Shown here: one piece after another, positions 11,435-24,079 of the stretch
Numbering within the stretch: position 1 is the stretch's first letter
Layout: each line of letters starts with the position of its first letter
Assembly: GCA_007922225.1 (NCBI GenBank)
Contig: ML679974.1
Span: forward strand, 9,302,397-9,366,396
Reading direction: 5' to 3'
DNA length: 64,000 nt
From: Emydura subglobosa
Taxonomy: Eukaryota > Chordata > Testudines > Chelidae
Program-made: the position numbers and the translations under genes
Notes under the pieces: generated by a model
Told to the model about the DNA's origin: nothing
Database searches by the model: none
The model's input: only the letters and a program-made list of their open reading frames with translations

Positions 11435-11686
11435 GGCTATGTCTACACTAGCACTTTTGTCAGTAAAACTTTTGTTGCTCGGGGTGTGAAATGATACCCC
11501 CGACCAACATCAGTTTCACCAACAGAAGCACCGGTGTGGACAGCACTATGTCGGAGGGAGATGAGGGTGGTTTAATTATGACAACAGGAGAGCTCTCTCC
11601 CATCAGCATAGAGCGGCTTCATTGGAAACATTACAGCAATGCAACTGCAGCGGTAAAGCTGTTAGGTCTCTAGGGTAGACATAGCC
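11435..11686. mobile_element. Miniature inverted-repeat element (PIF/Harbinger-like)
   Basis: Ends are GGCTATGTCTACACTA and, in reverse complement, GGCTATGTCTACCCTA. A 3-bp TAG flanks both sides (11432-11434 and 11687-11689). The 252-bp body has no coding capacity. The short 3-bp duplication and end type suggest a PIF/Harbinger-type miniature, although TAG is not the classic TWA. Confidence 0.
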
Positions 11687-13204
11687 TAGGTGCAGAAAGG
11701 ACACTTCATTGACCCTTCTGAGCCCTCATAAAGAACTAGGATTTAGTTTTAATTCTTTCCTATCTTTCATCATATCTGAAAAACCAATGGTGAACACTAT
11801 TTAACTACAGGTAAACTTTCTAGTTCCCTCTCTACTCTGTTCCACTAAAGTTTTACTCCTCCTGTACCTTGCTATACTGAAAATCGACACACACACCTTA
11901 GAGTTGAATCCCACTAGATATAATACACTTTTGTTAATTTTATTCCTCCACATAAGGTCTAAGGCCCCAGTTCTGCAAAAACGTACATATGTGCTTTACA
12001 CGATGGGAGTGTCCCACTAAAGTCAAACACGACTATTTAAGGAGAAGCATGTGGGAAGGTCTTTGGAGAATTATGGGCTACCTGAGTCTCTGGGATGGCA
12101 TTCTAACTCATTCACCTTTCTGTTCAAGGATTGACAAGTTCAGTATTTACAAAGGGTGCAGGGAAGAGATTAACTGGGTAAATGCAAATCAAATCCAGTT
12201 ATAAGTGTATGTATCCAAATCCGACAGACTTGTCACGAAGTTATTCTCTAACAAATACTTGTAATATAGTCGAAAGAATACATTTTAAATTCTGTTCCAG
12301 GTAAACCCTAGCATCTCAGTTACAATTTTCCCCTAAAACAACTTACTGGATGGCTCAAGGGATTGCAAGGACAATACAAATTTCTTGTTTTGATCAGTAA
12401 CTCAGTCAATTCAATGAGGCCGAGGTTAACAGTTAAGCTGTTCTCAGTTCCCAGTTGTTAATTGGCCTACATTATATTAAATGAATTTGTTACCTCAGTC
12501 TATTTTCTAATGGACAAATGTCAATGCACCACAAAATACACCATCATAATGGCCAACTTTGTTAGCAGTATCAATACAGAGGCTAATGAATGAATGGACA
12601 TGGATACTTATAGTTAGTTTACATGCGCTGCATTGTTCTGTAGACACAATGTTTTCAAATGGTGCCAAACTGTCACTTTTCACAAAATTTCACAAAATTC
12701 TCTAAGTTAAAAATACCCAAGGGATATGGGTGTTGCCAGTTTCACAGAGGGGCAACAAAAATGATGAGAAGCGTAAGACTTCTGTATGAGAAGGTAGCAA
12801 AAAGATTTCACCTGCTTAAATTAGAGAGGAAGATATAATAGAGAGACACAAAACTATGAATGGTGTATAGAAAGCAAATTGGGCACTGCTGTTTAAACTC
12901 TCTCACAATACCAAAGGAAGGGAGCATTCACTTATATTTAAAACTAATAAAAGGAAATACTATTTTACACAATGCATAATGAACCTGTAAAACTCACTGA
13001 CACAAGACGGCATTCAGGCCAATAGTTTAGTAGATTTTTTTTTAAAAGATTATACATTTAAATGGGTTATTTGAACATCTGCAGTTACAGCAGAAAGAAT
13101 AAATTATAGATATCGATCATAAAAAAGAATGTTAGGGTTACAAAGTCAAGCACTTTCAAGTTAGGATATTCCAAAAGTGATGCAACCTTAATTCAGGTAT
13201 CTGA

Positions 13205-13440
13205 GTATCCGTCTACATAGGGATAAAAGCCCTGTGGCACAGCCGCAGCTGGCTCAGGTCAGCTGAATCAGGCTCATGGGGTTCGGGCTGTGAAACTAAA
13301 AATTGCCATGTAGACATTCATGCTTGTGCTGGAGCCTGAGCTCTGGAATCATTCATCCTCACACGGTCCCAGTGTCAGGCTCCAGCCTCAGCCCAAATAT
13401 CTAACCAGCAGTTTTTCAGCCCTAGAGCCTGAACCCTGTG
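13205..13440. mobile_element. Interspersed miniature with internal inverted repeats
   Basis: It contains the words CCGTCTACATAGGGATAAAA, GGCTCAGGTCAGCTGAATCA, AAATTGCCATGTAGACATTC and GAGCCTGAGCTCTGG, with a mirrored half GTGTCAGGCTCCAGCCTCAG ending GCCCTAGAGCCTGAACCC. The pattern of 'GTCTACA..AGCTGA..GGCTC..TGTAGAC' recurs in turtle genomes as a MITE-like family. Outer boundaries are approximate. Confidence 0.
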
Positions 13441-13504
13441 AGCTTGATTCTGAATGCTTGACTTTGCAACCTTAAGATTCTTTTAATGTCATTTTTGTGT
13501 GTAA

Positions 13505-13550
13505 AATACATATACATATATATTATATGTATGTATGTATATATGTATAG
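13505..13550. repeat. AT/GT-rich simple repeat
   Basis: An imperfect run of ATAC, ATAT and GTAT words (ATACATATACATATATATTA then TATGTATGTATGTATATATG). Confidence 0.
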
Positions 13551-14387
13551 GTAGAAACACTCATGCTTTAAAGAATAAGTTATGAGGGTTAGAAAAAAAT
13601 GTCTCAAATGGGCAGGTTATTGCATAATTGTCCCGTAGGGTAAGTTCTTACAAGTATGGCACGTTTCTCCTGTCTTTCCCATTCTCAAAATTGTCATTTG
13701 AATACAGCTTTTTCTAACACCTTAATCATTTAGAACCAAACCCTGGCCACATTTAAATAAAAGATAAAACTCCCACTGATTTCAATGGGCTTGTTAAGTA
13801 TCACGTTCTAATAACACTAGAGATCTACTGCTGTTGGTAGGGAGAGCTCTCTTGCTTATGTCCAAAGTCTATTTACAATCTGCTATTCTTAGCAGTCTTA
13901 AGTTTAAAAATTAACACACACCTTTGTCTGAAATAATACAGCATGTTTTAAAAAATAAATTAAAAACAGAGGGCCTTGCCCCCATGTTTGTAACAGTGTT
14001 TAGGCATTGCTCTGCTCACAGAGGCAAGGCCTAAAGGTCAGGTTTTGAAAGGTATTTACACACCTAAAGAAGTTGAAGATAGACATTAATAGAATTTTCA
14101 AAAGCAACTAGTCTCCCACTTGGAGTTAAGCACTTAAAATCTGGCCCTTAGTGCCTTTTTGTTGACAGTTCTTCGTAGGGACTGATTTAGTTAATGGATG
14201 CATGCCTTTGTATGTGATGAATATATAATCCCAGCTATCTGGATAAATGTAATTTAAAAGACCTTTAAAAAAAACCCCCACCAGAATACAATTAAACATA
14301 ATTGTCAATGGTGCATGCCTCTCATCTCCAAGAACCTGATTCCAAACCATTATTTCAGTTACAAGTTTTCAAACTATACAAAGCTCT

Positions 14388-14512
14388 TCTGTCCTGAAGA
14401 AAAGCTCTGCATAGTTAAAAACTTCTCTTTCACCAGAAGTTGGTCCAATACAAGACATTACCATACCCACCTTGTCTCTCCAATATCTGGAGACCAACAC
14501 GGCTACAACACT
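14388..14512 (+). mobile_element. Penelope-like family copy (second subfamily)
   Basis: It reads CTGAAGA at 14394-14400, then AAAGCTCTGCATAGTTAAAA, then TTTCACCAGAAGTTGGTCCA, CCCACCTTGTCTCTCCAATA and GACCAACACGGCTACAACAC. The last words are a common sauropsid repeat end. Its layout (CTGAAGA, short hairpin, A-run, ACACGGCTAC tail) parallels the hammerhead-bearing copies at 10.7 and 32.2 kb, so it is placed in the same superfamily by inference. Confidence 0.
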
Positions 14513-16689
14513 GAAAACAACAGACATTATTTCACTTCACAAAACCACCACCAAACTTACCACATTCAATGCAATTATCTCAGAATATTCAGCTCAAGGG
14601 TAACTCAAGATTAGAACGGCAGTGACTGTTGCATATCAAGAATTAAGGGCAATGGTAAGGCTATGAGGTCAAACTGACATGGCATCTCTATGTTCCTTGC
14701 CTCTCGCTAGTCAGAGTAATCCCTCACTAACAAATCCTGATTTACCCTCAAAAAGCAACAATGGCAAAAAGTTGTTTTTTTTCTCAGCCTTCATGACACT
14801 TAACCTGTGCTGGATCATTTCAGCAGTGCAAAGAACTACAAAAACAAAGAATTCCTACACAGTTCATGCATGATGTAAGTGAGAAAGGTTCAGGCTTAAG
14901 TGGAGCCACTGCAACAGATCGACTTGTAATCCCATCTGCTCTGAAATAAAACCAGAAATGCAGCACTGTAGACGCTAATAAGATAAACGAGCAAAACTCT
15001 GCTGGTGTAATTTTCACCATACCACACTGAGTTGGGTCCTCTTCAGTCTTACAGTATATGAATAATACGTGGTGTAAAATGAAGACATACCAATCTCTGT
15101 CTCTCTTCTACGTGAGAATGCTATTCAGAGACTGTCAACCCTTTAGATTGCAGGTAGCAATCTTATGATGAATTTTATTTAAAGGATGTATAATTAAAAT
15201 GGAATTCACTGTGGCTGGTAAGCTGCATGAAACATCTGCTACTATGTTATTGTTCATAAAGGAGATCATACAGAGCACTCCCATTGTGAATGACCTACTA
15301 TTTTCTAAGTGAATTTGTTGTATACTGTGTTGTGATGGAGAGTACACGGTAATTAACACATTACCTGAACAATTATATTTCTTAATTTTGGTATCGCATG
15401 CAACTAAAATCTGTGATCTATAAGGGAGAGAATCTTTTAAAAACGGGAGTACTGATAATTTCTAGTAAGCATCTTCCCTCCAAGGACATTTAAATTATCG
15501 CTAACATAGATTTCACTGGCATCTACACACACTTCTTCATTTTCATATGTCAAAATAACTATAACTCAACTTCTGCATAGCAGTTGCACTTAAAAAACTT
15601 TTACTGATCTGTATAACATTGCTAGTTCTACTGGTATTAGCCATTTCAAGTACACAGAATAACTCTCAAACGAGTGAAGTAATCTTTCAAAATGGAAGAA
15701 ACTTTTTAAAACGTGACCCCCACATGCTGACCAAGTATATTTGAGTCCTTGTGAATTCAAGGTTTATCCACAGTAACCTTACTTAGTGATTGCAAGGCAC
15801 AAAGATTCATGGTTTTGACTCAGAGTTTGATTAGAACTAGTCTGCAGTTATTCCTATAGAATCCAACATGGTTTTGTAATATCAGAAATTGAATCATTTT
15901 AATTTTTTTCCCCTGCTGAAATTGCTCTGAAAAACTAGAAATAGTGAATCCTGTAATAGACTAGGCTGGCTTTACTTTTATACTGTGTGTGAACTCAAGT
16001 CATACAATGTCCATCTCTCTTTTTTTATTAATTAATTTTAGTTTTCTAATACTTTTGTTGCCTTTGAACATAGATGGCTTGATTTGAGATGACCACTTAG
16101 TACAGCACTGCTTTCTTTCTGTACTGGCGAGGGCAGCATTCTTTTTCTTTTCTTTTTCTTTTGGCGTTGTGCTGAAATTATGGAACATCATGTCTGATGC
16201 TATTTACTTTCTAAGATTAAAATGACTATCAAAATATCATTGGGCACAGGGAACAGAGAGATTGGCTTCCTGCCTCAGCTACACTTTGTTATACTTGTTT
16301 ATCACTGTGATCATTTGTGTACTTCAGTTAATGTTTATGTTAAGATGATTTTATAGCATTTAGGAATAACTATTTGTTGCAACAATGTTTGCTGTTTGCA
16401 AAATAAACCACAATACTAAACTGAATGACAGCTTTGCTCATTGCTTTTGCCGAGGAGAAAGGTACTGATACTTACTAATCCGATGCTGCTTTTAAATACA
16501 GCGTTTCTATACATCGTCAAAACCTCATAAAGGACTGCAAATACAGAAGAACCAATATAAAGAATGAATCGCTTATTATAAGGAAGTGGACAGAAACTCT
16601 TGAACTGCTTCACGGTAACTGAAAAGACTTTTACTCCACTACACTGCTTGGTGACTTCCACTGTGCTTATCTCCTACAAATGCTGCCAT

Positions 16690-16900
16690 TATTACAGGTA
16701 GCAGCATAGTATGGTGGATAGGGCATAGTAATGGGAGTTGGGACCAGGATTCTCTTTTCACTTCTGTCACAGACATGATTTCGTGACCTTTGGCAAGTCA
16801 TTTCACCACTCTGTGCCTTAATTTCCTGACCTGTAAAATAGTGATGATGATACTTTTGCTGTTCTTTTTAAAAATTGAAAGTGTAAATATCTCCATTCAA
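16690..16900 (+). repeat. MIR-like (CORE-SINE) remnant
   Basis: In order: GTATGGTGGATAGGGCATAG, GGGAGTTGGGACCAGGATTC, TTTGGCAAGTCATTTCACCA, CTGTGCCTTAATTTCCTGAC and CTGTAAAATAGTGATGATGA. This matches the MIR layout. It is old and mutated. Confidence 0.
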
Positions 16901-18189
16901 AGGAATTATTTCTTCCACCACTTATTCCCTAGAGCTACTGCTTTAGGACTTACACACTCTTCATGAAGTCAAAAACTCACAAAGCTCAATTACTATAGCA
17001 AATTGTTATGTAAGGTACTTAACACAGGTAACATACAAGTTACTGCTTTGAAAAACATGAGTTTAAAACAAAATGAATCATGGGGCTGTGCATAAGAGAT
17101 TGCACCCATCTTATTTCTAGCTCTCAGGTGTCTAAAACCACTGCTCAAACCCATTTCATGTGGCATTTAATACGTAGCATAGAGGAAGATTTTATTTGGG
17201 AGGAAGCATATTCAGAATATTATTTTCAGTGTACAACTGTGCAATAAGCACTGCCACTATTTTCCAATTGTATTAACTTAGCCTTGAATACCGTATTTAA
17301 TTTACTACCTCATGTGCACATTTTTTTTGTTTGTTTTCAAAACAAGATAGGACTGAGAAAAACAACATACACAGTTTCTTCAAACTAAACATTCTTAACA
17401 ACATCAAAACCCAAACTTTAGTTTTTAAGTGTTGATAGTCCATATTCACTTATTTTAGAAAGACAGAATAATAGCTTTTCAAAACTTGTTTTAAAGCTTG
17501 TGAAATCAACTATCTAGCATTTACACTTCAAATGAAATAATATTTTAAATAGTTCCATATTCGCTAAGTGTGCAGCTAGTCAAATAGAGAACATTGCAAA
17601 TGCTTTAGTATTCAGGCAGCTTCTAGTTACAAAAGAAATTCAGATTAGATACAGCTATATAGAAACTGATTGCTGGTAGGTATTCAATCAGAAAAAAGTG
17701 GTCCTTTTAAATATTACAATCACATGTTATGGTACATCACCCATGTCAAGTTAAATTTAATCATATCAGCATACTTAAAGAAAAATCCTGAAAACCTGCT
17801 CATATCCCCATGCCAGGAGGGACTACATGAGACTTTATGAAGCCTTTCATTTTTAGTTAATATTCTGATGTCTGTATAGAACAATTCTGATATGCAATAT
17901 ATCCCACAACTAATCAATTGCATTGTATTTTTTAATGCATGCTTGGCATAACTGACCTCATAGAGCAGAACATGCACTGTCAATTACTTCTGTTCTTCTA
18001 AAGACTGCTGCAGTGAGGGATGAAACAGAACAATTCCCTTGAAGTAGAAAATAGGCATAATCTGGGTGCTGCTAATTCACTTGGGAGAAAAACTAGGTCA
18101 TCCCTTTTCCCCTGGTTAAACCACCTACAAAAAGAACAGTAATTTATGCTTGCTAATGCCCAGATTATCAATTTGCCTTTAAAGATTTA

Positions 18190-18587
18190 GCCATGTTCTA
18201 CACTACACGGTCAGGTTGAAGTAAACTGCCTTTTGTCGACCTAGCTGTGGAAGGTCTTCACTTAAATTTGGCTCCCTCTGATGAAAATGCCTCCCTATGC
18301 CAATTTACTAACACCATCTCCCTGAGTGGCGTAGAGTCACAGTCGATGTAATTAGGTTAACGCAGCATCAGTGTAGACACTGCATTGCTTACATCGATTG
18401 TTACTGGCTTTCAGGAGCCATCCCGCAATGTGCCACATTGACAACACAATCGATACAAGCGCTCCAGGTGAGGGTGTGCACCGCCGACACAAGGAGTCAG
18501 CCGTGCACACACAAACAATTTAATAACTGCAGTGGCTGCATATCAACATAAATTAGGTCGACATAATTTTGTAGTGTAGACGTGGCC
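18190..18587. mobile_element. PIF/Harbinger-like miniature with TTA duplication
   Basis: Left end GCCATGTTCTACACTAC and right end, in reverse complement, GCCACGTCTACACTAC. TTA occurs immediately outside both ends (18187-18189 and 18588-18590), the TWA duplication typical of PIF/Harbinger transposons. The 398-bp body has no transposase. Confidence 0.
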
Positions 18588-19407
18588 TTAGGTGTGTGAA
18601 AAGGATGTGCTGTATATTATTTGCTGGAGCAGACAAGAGATTTGTGCAGTGTGATGCAGAAATGTGAGTGTGTGTTACTGTAATCAACTCACTTCTTTCT
18701 GTACAGGGGAAGAGAGCTTGGCAGAACAATAAACATTCACACTCAGTCCTTTGCTACAATTGACAGCAAATGAGTCAAAGGTACATACTGTGGAGATGGC
18801 TACAAAATGCTCACAGCCCCTGCAATTGCAATGGAGATTTCTGTAGAATTCTATGGACTCTTCACACCCTCCTTGCAGGATTCTGAAGGAAAAGACGGAC
18901 TGTCATGCTCATTATACACACAGAGACCAGCTTCAGGCAGGGAATAACTCAACTTCAACTCCAAAAAGTCACGTTTTCACAGCCTCTAAGGATATCCTCC
19001 CTCAGCTTGTGGGGGCTATACATGAAGTCAAAATGAGGTGGAGACATGGGAGTATGTTACATATACACTTTAAAGGAGTCCAAACCTACTCAAGAATCAT
19101 TTTGTCTGAACTGGATGTAAACTCTGCATGGACTGAAAAACCCAGGAAGACAGTGTCCAGGATATGGCCCAAGACTAAAAGGATGAAGTTTGACTAAACA
19201 AATGTTGTGCTCATCTGTATTTATTGCTGCAAATCAATCTTATTATTCTCCAGACCCCTTCACTGGCTCCCTAATCCTCCCACTCATCACCTGCCTTCAT
19301 TTCTCCTCTCATTTCATCCTATCTCCATTTCTATCTATCCAGGCACTCTTCCATATCCTCCCTCCTAATTGCTCCCTTTGTCTCATCCTCCTACACTCAA
19401 CTTCACA

Positions 19408-19572
19408 GGCCTAATTCTCCACTGCTTTACACATTGTATAGTCATTTATACCTGTGTCAAGTGAGTGCAAAGTGGATGTAAAATGCTAACAAATTGGAGT
19501 GGTAGCATTTTACACCCACTATAAACAGGCATAAATGACTGCACAAAATGCAAGGCAATAGAGAACCAGGAC
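19408..19572. repeat. Palindromic miniature element
   Basis: Two long arms in inverted orientation: GGATGTAAAATGCTAAC pairs with TAGCATTTTACACCC, AGTCATTTATACCTGTG with AGGCATAAATGACTG, and the outer CCTAATTCTCCACTGC with GCAATAGAGAACCAGG. The whole forms a near-complete hairpin of about 165 bp. No transposase and no clear duplication. Confidence 0.
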
Positions 19573-20804
19573 CTATGTCTTCTTTCCCTGAATTACACTT
19601 GACCTAAGAGAGGATCACTAATAATCTCTTAATTTTTATTCAAAAGTGTTCAATCTATTTTGCCTCCCATTTTTCATGTACCAAAGGTCGTCTTTTAAAT
19701 CCCACCTTAACCCCTAAAGGTCAAATACTTTTTTGGTATAAATTGTTATTGCTGTATTGAAGGCAATTTGGCCCCATGACTTTTGTTAAGCTTTCCTGTT
19801 AATCCCCTCATGCATGGTGGTTCTATATCTTTTGCACTGGAACTGTTCTCATGCATCAGAGCTGTCTGAGTTATTATTATTATAATTTATTTGTATTACC
19901 ATACGCCTAAGAGCCCAACTCATGAACTGGGACTCCACTATACTAGGCACTGTACAAACACAGAAGAAAAAGATAGGATATGTGTCAAAGAGTTTAGATT
20001 GTAAATTATTCTGGGCAGGGGACCTTGGGTTGCTACAACCAGTGTAATTGAGAGCAGCCTTTATTCTGTGGGCCATTATAGTCCTAGCTATCTCAGGGTC
20101 AGAGGACTGGAAATATAGCTTAGAGTTTGGCACAGCTGAGGAAGCAGTTCCTTCTGAACAAACATAAAAACAACAGTAGCAGTTTGGTTTTGTTTTAGTT
20201 GGTTTGGTTTAATTTCCTGTGGATGATTTAAGATTTTAGCAATATGGATTACTGTCATTTTTCAAAGTATACAGCTGCTGCTAGTAGTATTTGTCCACTG
20301 CCTACAATTTTGGAAAGCAATAAATAGAAATAAAACAAAGGAGAAGGAAATTTTGCATGAAGGAAATCTAAGAAGGTGAACTGGAGTTCTCAAATAAAAG
20401 TCTACAGTGATTAGTGCCTCCAATTAACAATGACAATAGATATCCAAAACCTGATTTTTGGTGTAATACATACAATTGTTTCATGTCTTATTAAAAAGAA
20501 AATTCAAGTGCATCTTCTGATGCCATGGCATATTGGTTTAAATTTATTATTTTCTAATGAAAAAATTATCAGATGAAGTATTCAATGTACTATCTTAACT
20601 TCATGTTGGTCACACAGACTGAAAAATCATCTGAATGACCAGATTTAGGGTCAACCACACACTTTGGAAGTAAATACATTTAAAACATAAACATATCACT
20701 GATACAACAAAGAATACTTCATCAATACGGGGTATTTTATATATTAGATACAATATTATTAATACAGGCTGAAAAAAAGGCTTAGCCTCGACTGCTTTGT
20801 GCTC

Positions 20805-21000
20805 AGGACTGACAGTGAGGATCACCTGAATTTTAATCCTGGTTCTGAAACAGTCTCCGTGGTTTGGGGCAATTAAATAAAGTTCTCTGCCTCAAATTCC
20901 CAAGTCTGTAAATGGAATGATAATGCATCACTAACTACTAAGGATGATTAGGATATGCCAATTTTAAAATGAAATGATTGTGTTCACAGAACCTCTGCAA
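20805..21000 (+). repeat. MIR-like (CORE-SINE) remnant
   Basis: Words in MIR order: GAATTTTAATCCTGGTTCTG, TGGTTTGGGGCAATTAAATA, CTCTGCCTCAAATTCCCAAG and CTGTAAATGGAATGATAATG. Degenerate. Confidence 0.
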
Positions 21001-22375
21001 TCAGTTTAAGCTAAACCAGTGCAACTTTCTCTTTCAGGCAAGCCCACAGTTATGCTATCATTTTAAAGCACCTTTATTTCTCTAATCCAGATAAAAGATT
21101 GTAAATAATCTGTGTTTTCTTTCCATATAAATATGTATTTATATTTTCTGTCTGAATTAGTTGTGCCTCATTTATACATTTGTACAGGACTTCACATGCC
21201 ATAATTTGATATAAATATATAGTCACACAGTATGGCAGAGTAATTAGCAATGTATTATCCATAAACAATTAGCTAGCAATTGGAGTTTAGTGGTCAATAT
21301 TTGTAGTACAAGGTGTTTCAAATAACGTTATAAATTTAATAACAGGAAAAGGCATAATTAATATAACTCTTAACCAACACATTTGCAGCTGTATTAACTA
21401 AAAATGTGTCACAAACTATTCAGTTACACACTAATTCCTATCTGGAAATAAGAATTCATGTAGAAACTAGATTTTACATAGGGTGGCGGCAATAGAAAAT
21501 TTGCTTCCATAAATATGCAAATATTTGGAACAGAGGGGGAATATTTATGGCTGTGTAAATATGCCTAGCATATGTTTTTTGGCAGGCTGCTTTTGCCTTA
21601 TACCATACACATTCAGGGGTCTATTCTCCACTTGACGTGCAGGTGGTTTACATGGTTAACTCTCATTAAAGTTAATTCCTGCACATTAGTAGCAAAAGAT
21701 ATATCAAAGTCCATAAATAATTATCTTGGACTAATCTCTTTTTACACTGCATAAAAGAAAAGACCTCATTATTTCTCAGGGAATTAAATTCTGAGAGCTC
21801 TTCTCTGACATGGAGGGAGGACTGTCATGCTATGTAACTTGAAAAAGTCCCCAGTGATCATGGAAGCACAGGAGTAGTGGCAGATTTTACAAGGCAGGTA
21901 TGAGGCAGATACATGGAAGCCTAACAGCAGAAAAGAATCCCAAGTTTAGAGTTGTACCATTTTTCCCCACAGAACAGCTTCACTATATTCAGAGGTTCAA
22001 TATATTCGATTACGTGAATCTCATTTCCAAATGCCAAAGCACTGAAAGAATTTAGGACCTACGTGGTGCTTTGGGTGGGATCTCCATACAGGGCTGAGGT
22101 AATTCCTATACTGTGAAAAAACATCTCGATCGATTATGTGTCTTGAAGAAATGTTTACGTCTAAAACTCTAATCTATTGGACCATGCAAGAGGTATTGTG
22201 GTGGAAGTGGGGTTGCTCTGTAACAATTTATGAATACATTGACCTGCTTATTGGGCTGTTTACTATCTCATTATATTGGGTTAAATATTGGGATGTTTAT
22301 TCTATGAATATGTTGGTTTAGTTTAATCCAGGCCTGTTGGGAAAAAAAGGCAGCAAATGCAACAATGGCTGGAGA

Positions 22376-22444
22376 TAGCCTTAAGGTCAATGCAAGAGCC
22401 TTTAGGGCAATGCTCAAGGTAGCCTTAAGGGCAATGCAAGAGCC
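22376..22444. repeat. Short tandem duplication, 44-bp period
   Basis: TAGCCTTAAGGTCAATGCAA...GAGCC at 22376-22400 recurs with one change at 22420-22444 (TAGCCTTAAGGGCAATGCAA...GAGCC). A related GGGCAATGC lies between them. Confidence 0.
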
Positions 22445-22479
22445 ATTTGCTTTGATGTTCTACCTCCAACCCCCTGAGG

Positions 22480-23100
22480 AGCTCATGAGACCTGTTTGTG
22501 GGGGGAGGGAGGTCAGGGTTTAAACTTGTGAGCACAGGAGAAAGCAGGGGGAGAGACAGTTTAGAGAAACAGACACACAATCACCCAAACACCAGGGGTT
22601 TTGAGTGAATGGGAAAGGGAAGCCTGCCTACAATCTCTACTAAGACATAGTAAGCCTTGTGGTAAAATAGACATGCATATAGGCTATTTGTTGTTTTAAA
22701 ATCCTTTTTCTCTAATGTTATGCTTTGTTCTTACTGTTAAGAGTAAATAGTACCTTGGTTTAAGAAGGCTGCCTAGTCACTGTATTCACCACTGGTTATA
22801 TTTTCCCAAAGGGAAGACCCGTAGGATCTGAATGCAAGGCTGTGTAAACACAGTCAACAAACAGGGTGCTGTAGCTCAGGGTGTGGCCTAAGAGGATAAT
22901 GTGATTCCGGAGAGGTAAAGGCACAAAGCCAGATACCTGAAGGGCATGAGAGACCACAAAAGGGACAAAGATGCACAAGACCACAAAAGGGACCCTACAA
23001 CCATGACAGGCATCTTGTGCTGTCCTGCTGAACTTTTGTAGGATACTTTGAGTGCGACAACAGTCAGTTGCCTTCCCGAAGGATGCAAACATGCTCCCAC
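22480..23100. repeat. Probable interspersed repeat, class not assigned
   Basis: Compositionally distinct from its flanks, with purine-rich GGAGAAAGCAGGGGGAGAGA, then TTTCTCTAATGTTATGCTTT, then AAGAGTAAATAGTACCTTGG and AAGAAGGCTGCC, followed by GGAAGACCCGTAGGATCTGA. The last words resemble LTR-like or retroposon sequence I associate with turtle genomes. Boundaries and family are uncertain. The minus-strand 116-codon frame (22796-23146) inside it shows no domain I recognise. Confidence 0.
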
Positions 23101-24079
23101 AAACAATAACCAATGTAAACAAGAGAAAAATTAGAAAGGTATACAATCATTTACTCATTTAATGCATTTGCCACTGTTGTTGTTCTACATCTGAAGGCCA
23201 CTTTCTGCAAGGGTAACTTAATCTAGCTAACATATGTTTCTGGGGAGAAAATAAATCTTTTATTTCAAAACAGAAATCACAAACTCTGGATGGCACTGAG
23301 AAAAAATAGTTAATGGTGAAAGGACTTCTTACTAAGTTGGTTTTGCTCAACAATATGAACAGCCAGCAAAACTGCACAGCTTTCAAAAGGAGGGACAGGG
23401 AAAGCAAGAAGATGGTGACAGTGCTATATAGATTTGAGATGATTTGGGGCATGCTGTTAACATATAGTAATCTAGATTCACTTCTGGTACCAGATCTATT
23501 CTACAAATTGAAGTGGAAAACCTAGACTAGCATAACGGTTTTGGACCAATTACAGCAGAAATATATAAGTTTTGAAGGGCAGCTGCAACAATGGTTCAGT
23601 ATGCTATTGTGCTATTGGATGACAGCTTCAGAAGGTTGCACAGTCCCACTACAAATGACTTGGTCCCAAATCAGAAACTGCTGCACTATTACAGAAGTTT
23701 CAAGTCACAGCTAGACAGCGTGTCATTCTTTTTGGTAATGAGGAAAGCATCTGTCTTTAAGGAGGAGGAGAAGCCAATTTGAAAATGCCTGCCAATTTAT
23801 TTTGGCTCCAGGAACCAGAGAAAGCTATGCAGCCTTCCATTATAGGAAGCCTGGAGTCTTACCACATGGCATGAATATTCTAAAACAATAATTGGGATAT
23901 GAATAAAAAACAGAGGTGGAAAAAAGAGGGGGTGGTAAGAAAACATATCTTCAACGTAAAAGTAGGCAAAGGTGTTAAGAGCACTAACTTTCAAGTGAGG
24001 AGACAAACCACCCACTACAAACTAGTTACTTAATAGGACATTTCTGCTTAAGAGCTAAGAGAGCTCTTCACCCTGCTTC

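Larger units (their letters stand above)
10891..18189 (-). other. RBFOX1: RBFOX1 intron segment with scattered miniatures
   Basis: No gene is recognisable on either strand. Named elements are the miniature at 11435-11686, the repeat at 13205-13440, an AT/GT-rich simple tract at about 13505-13550, a second Penelope-like family copy at 14388-14512, and a MIR-like remnant at 16690-16900. Between them lies AT-rich, unique-looking DNA. The short open frames look like chance. Confidence 0.

Noticed and set aside
18853..19197. Open frame of 114 codons on the plus strand
   Set aside because: No recognisable domain, no splice or promoter context, no relation to RBFOX1; length is within chance expectation for 64 kb.
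22796..23146. Open frame of 116 codons on the minus strand with hydrophobic stretches
   Set aside because: Lies within a probable interspersed repeat, and a second frame overlaps it; the hydrophobic look comes from T-rich minus-strand composition.
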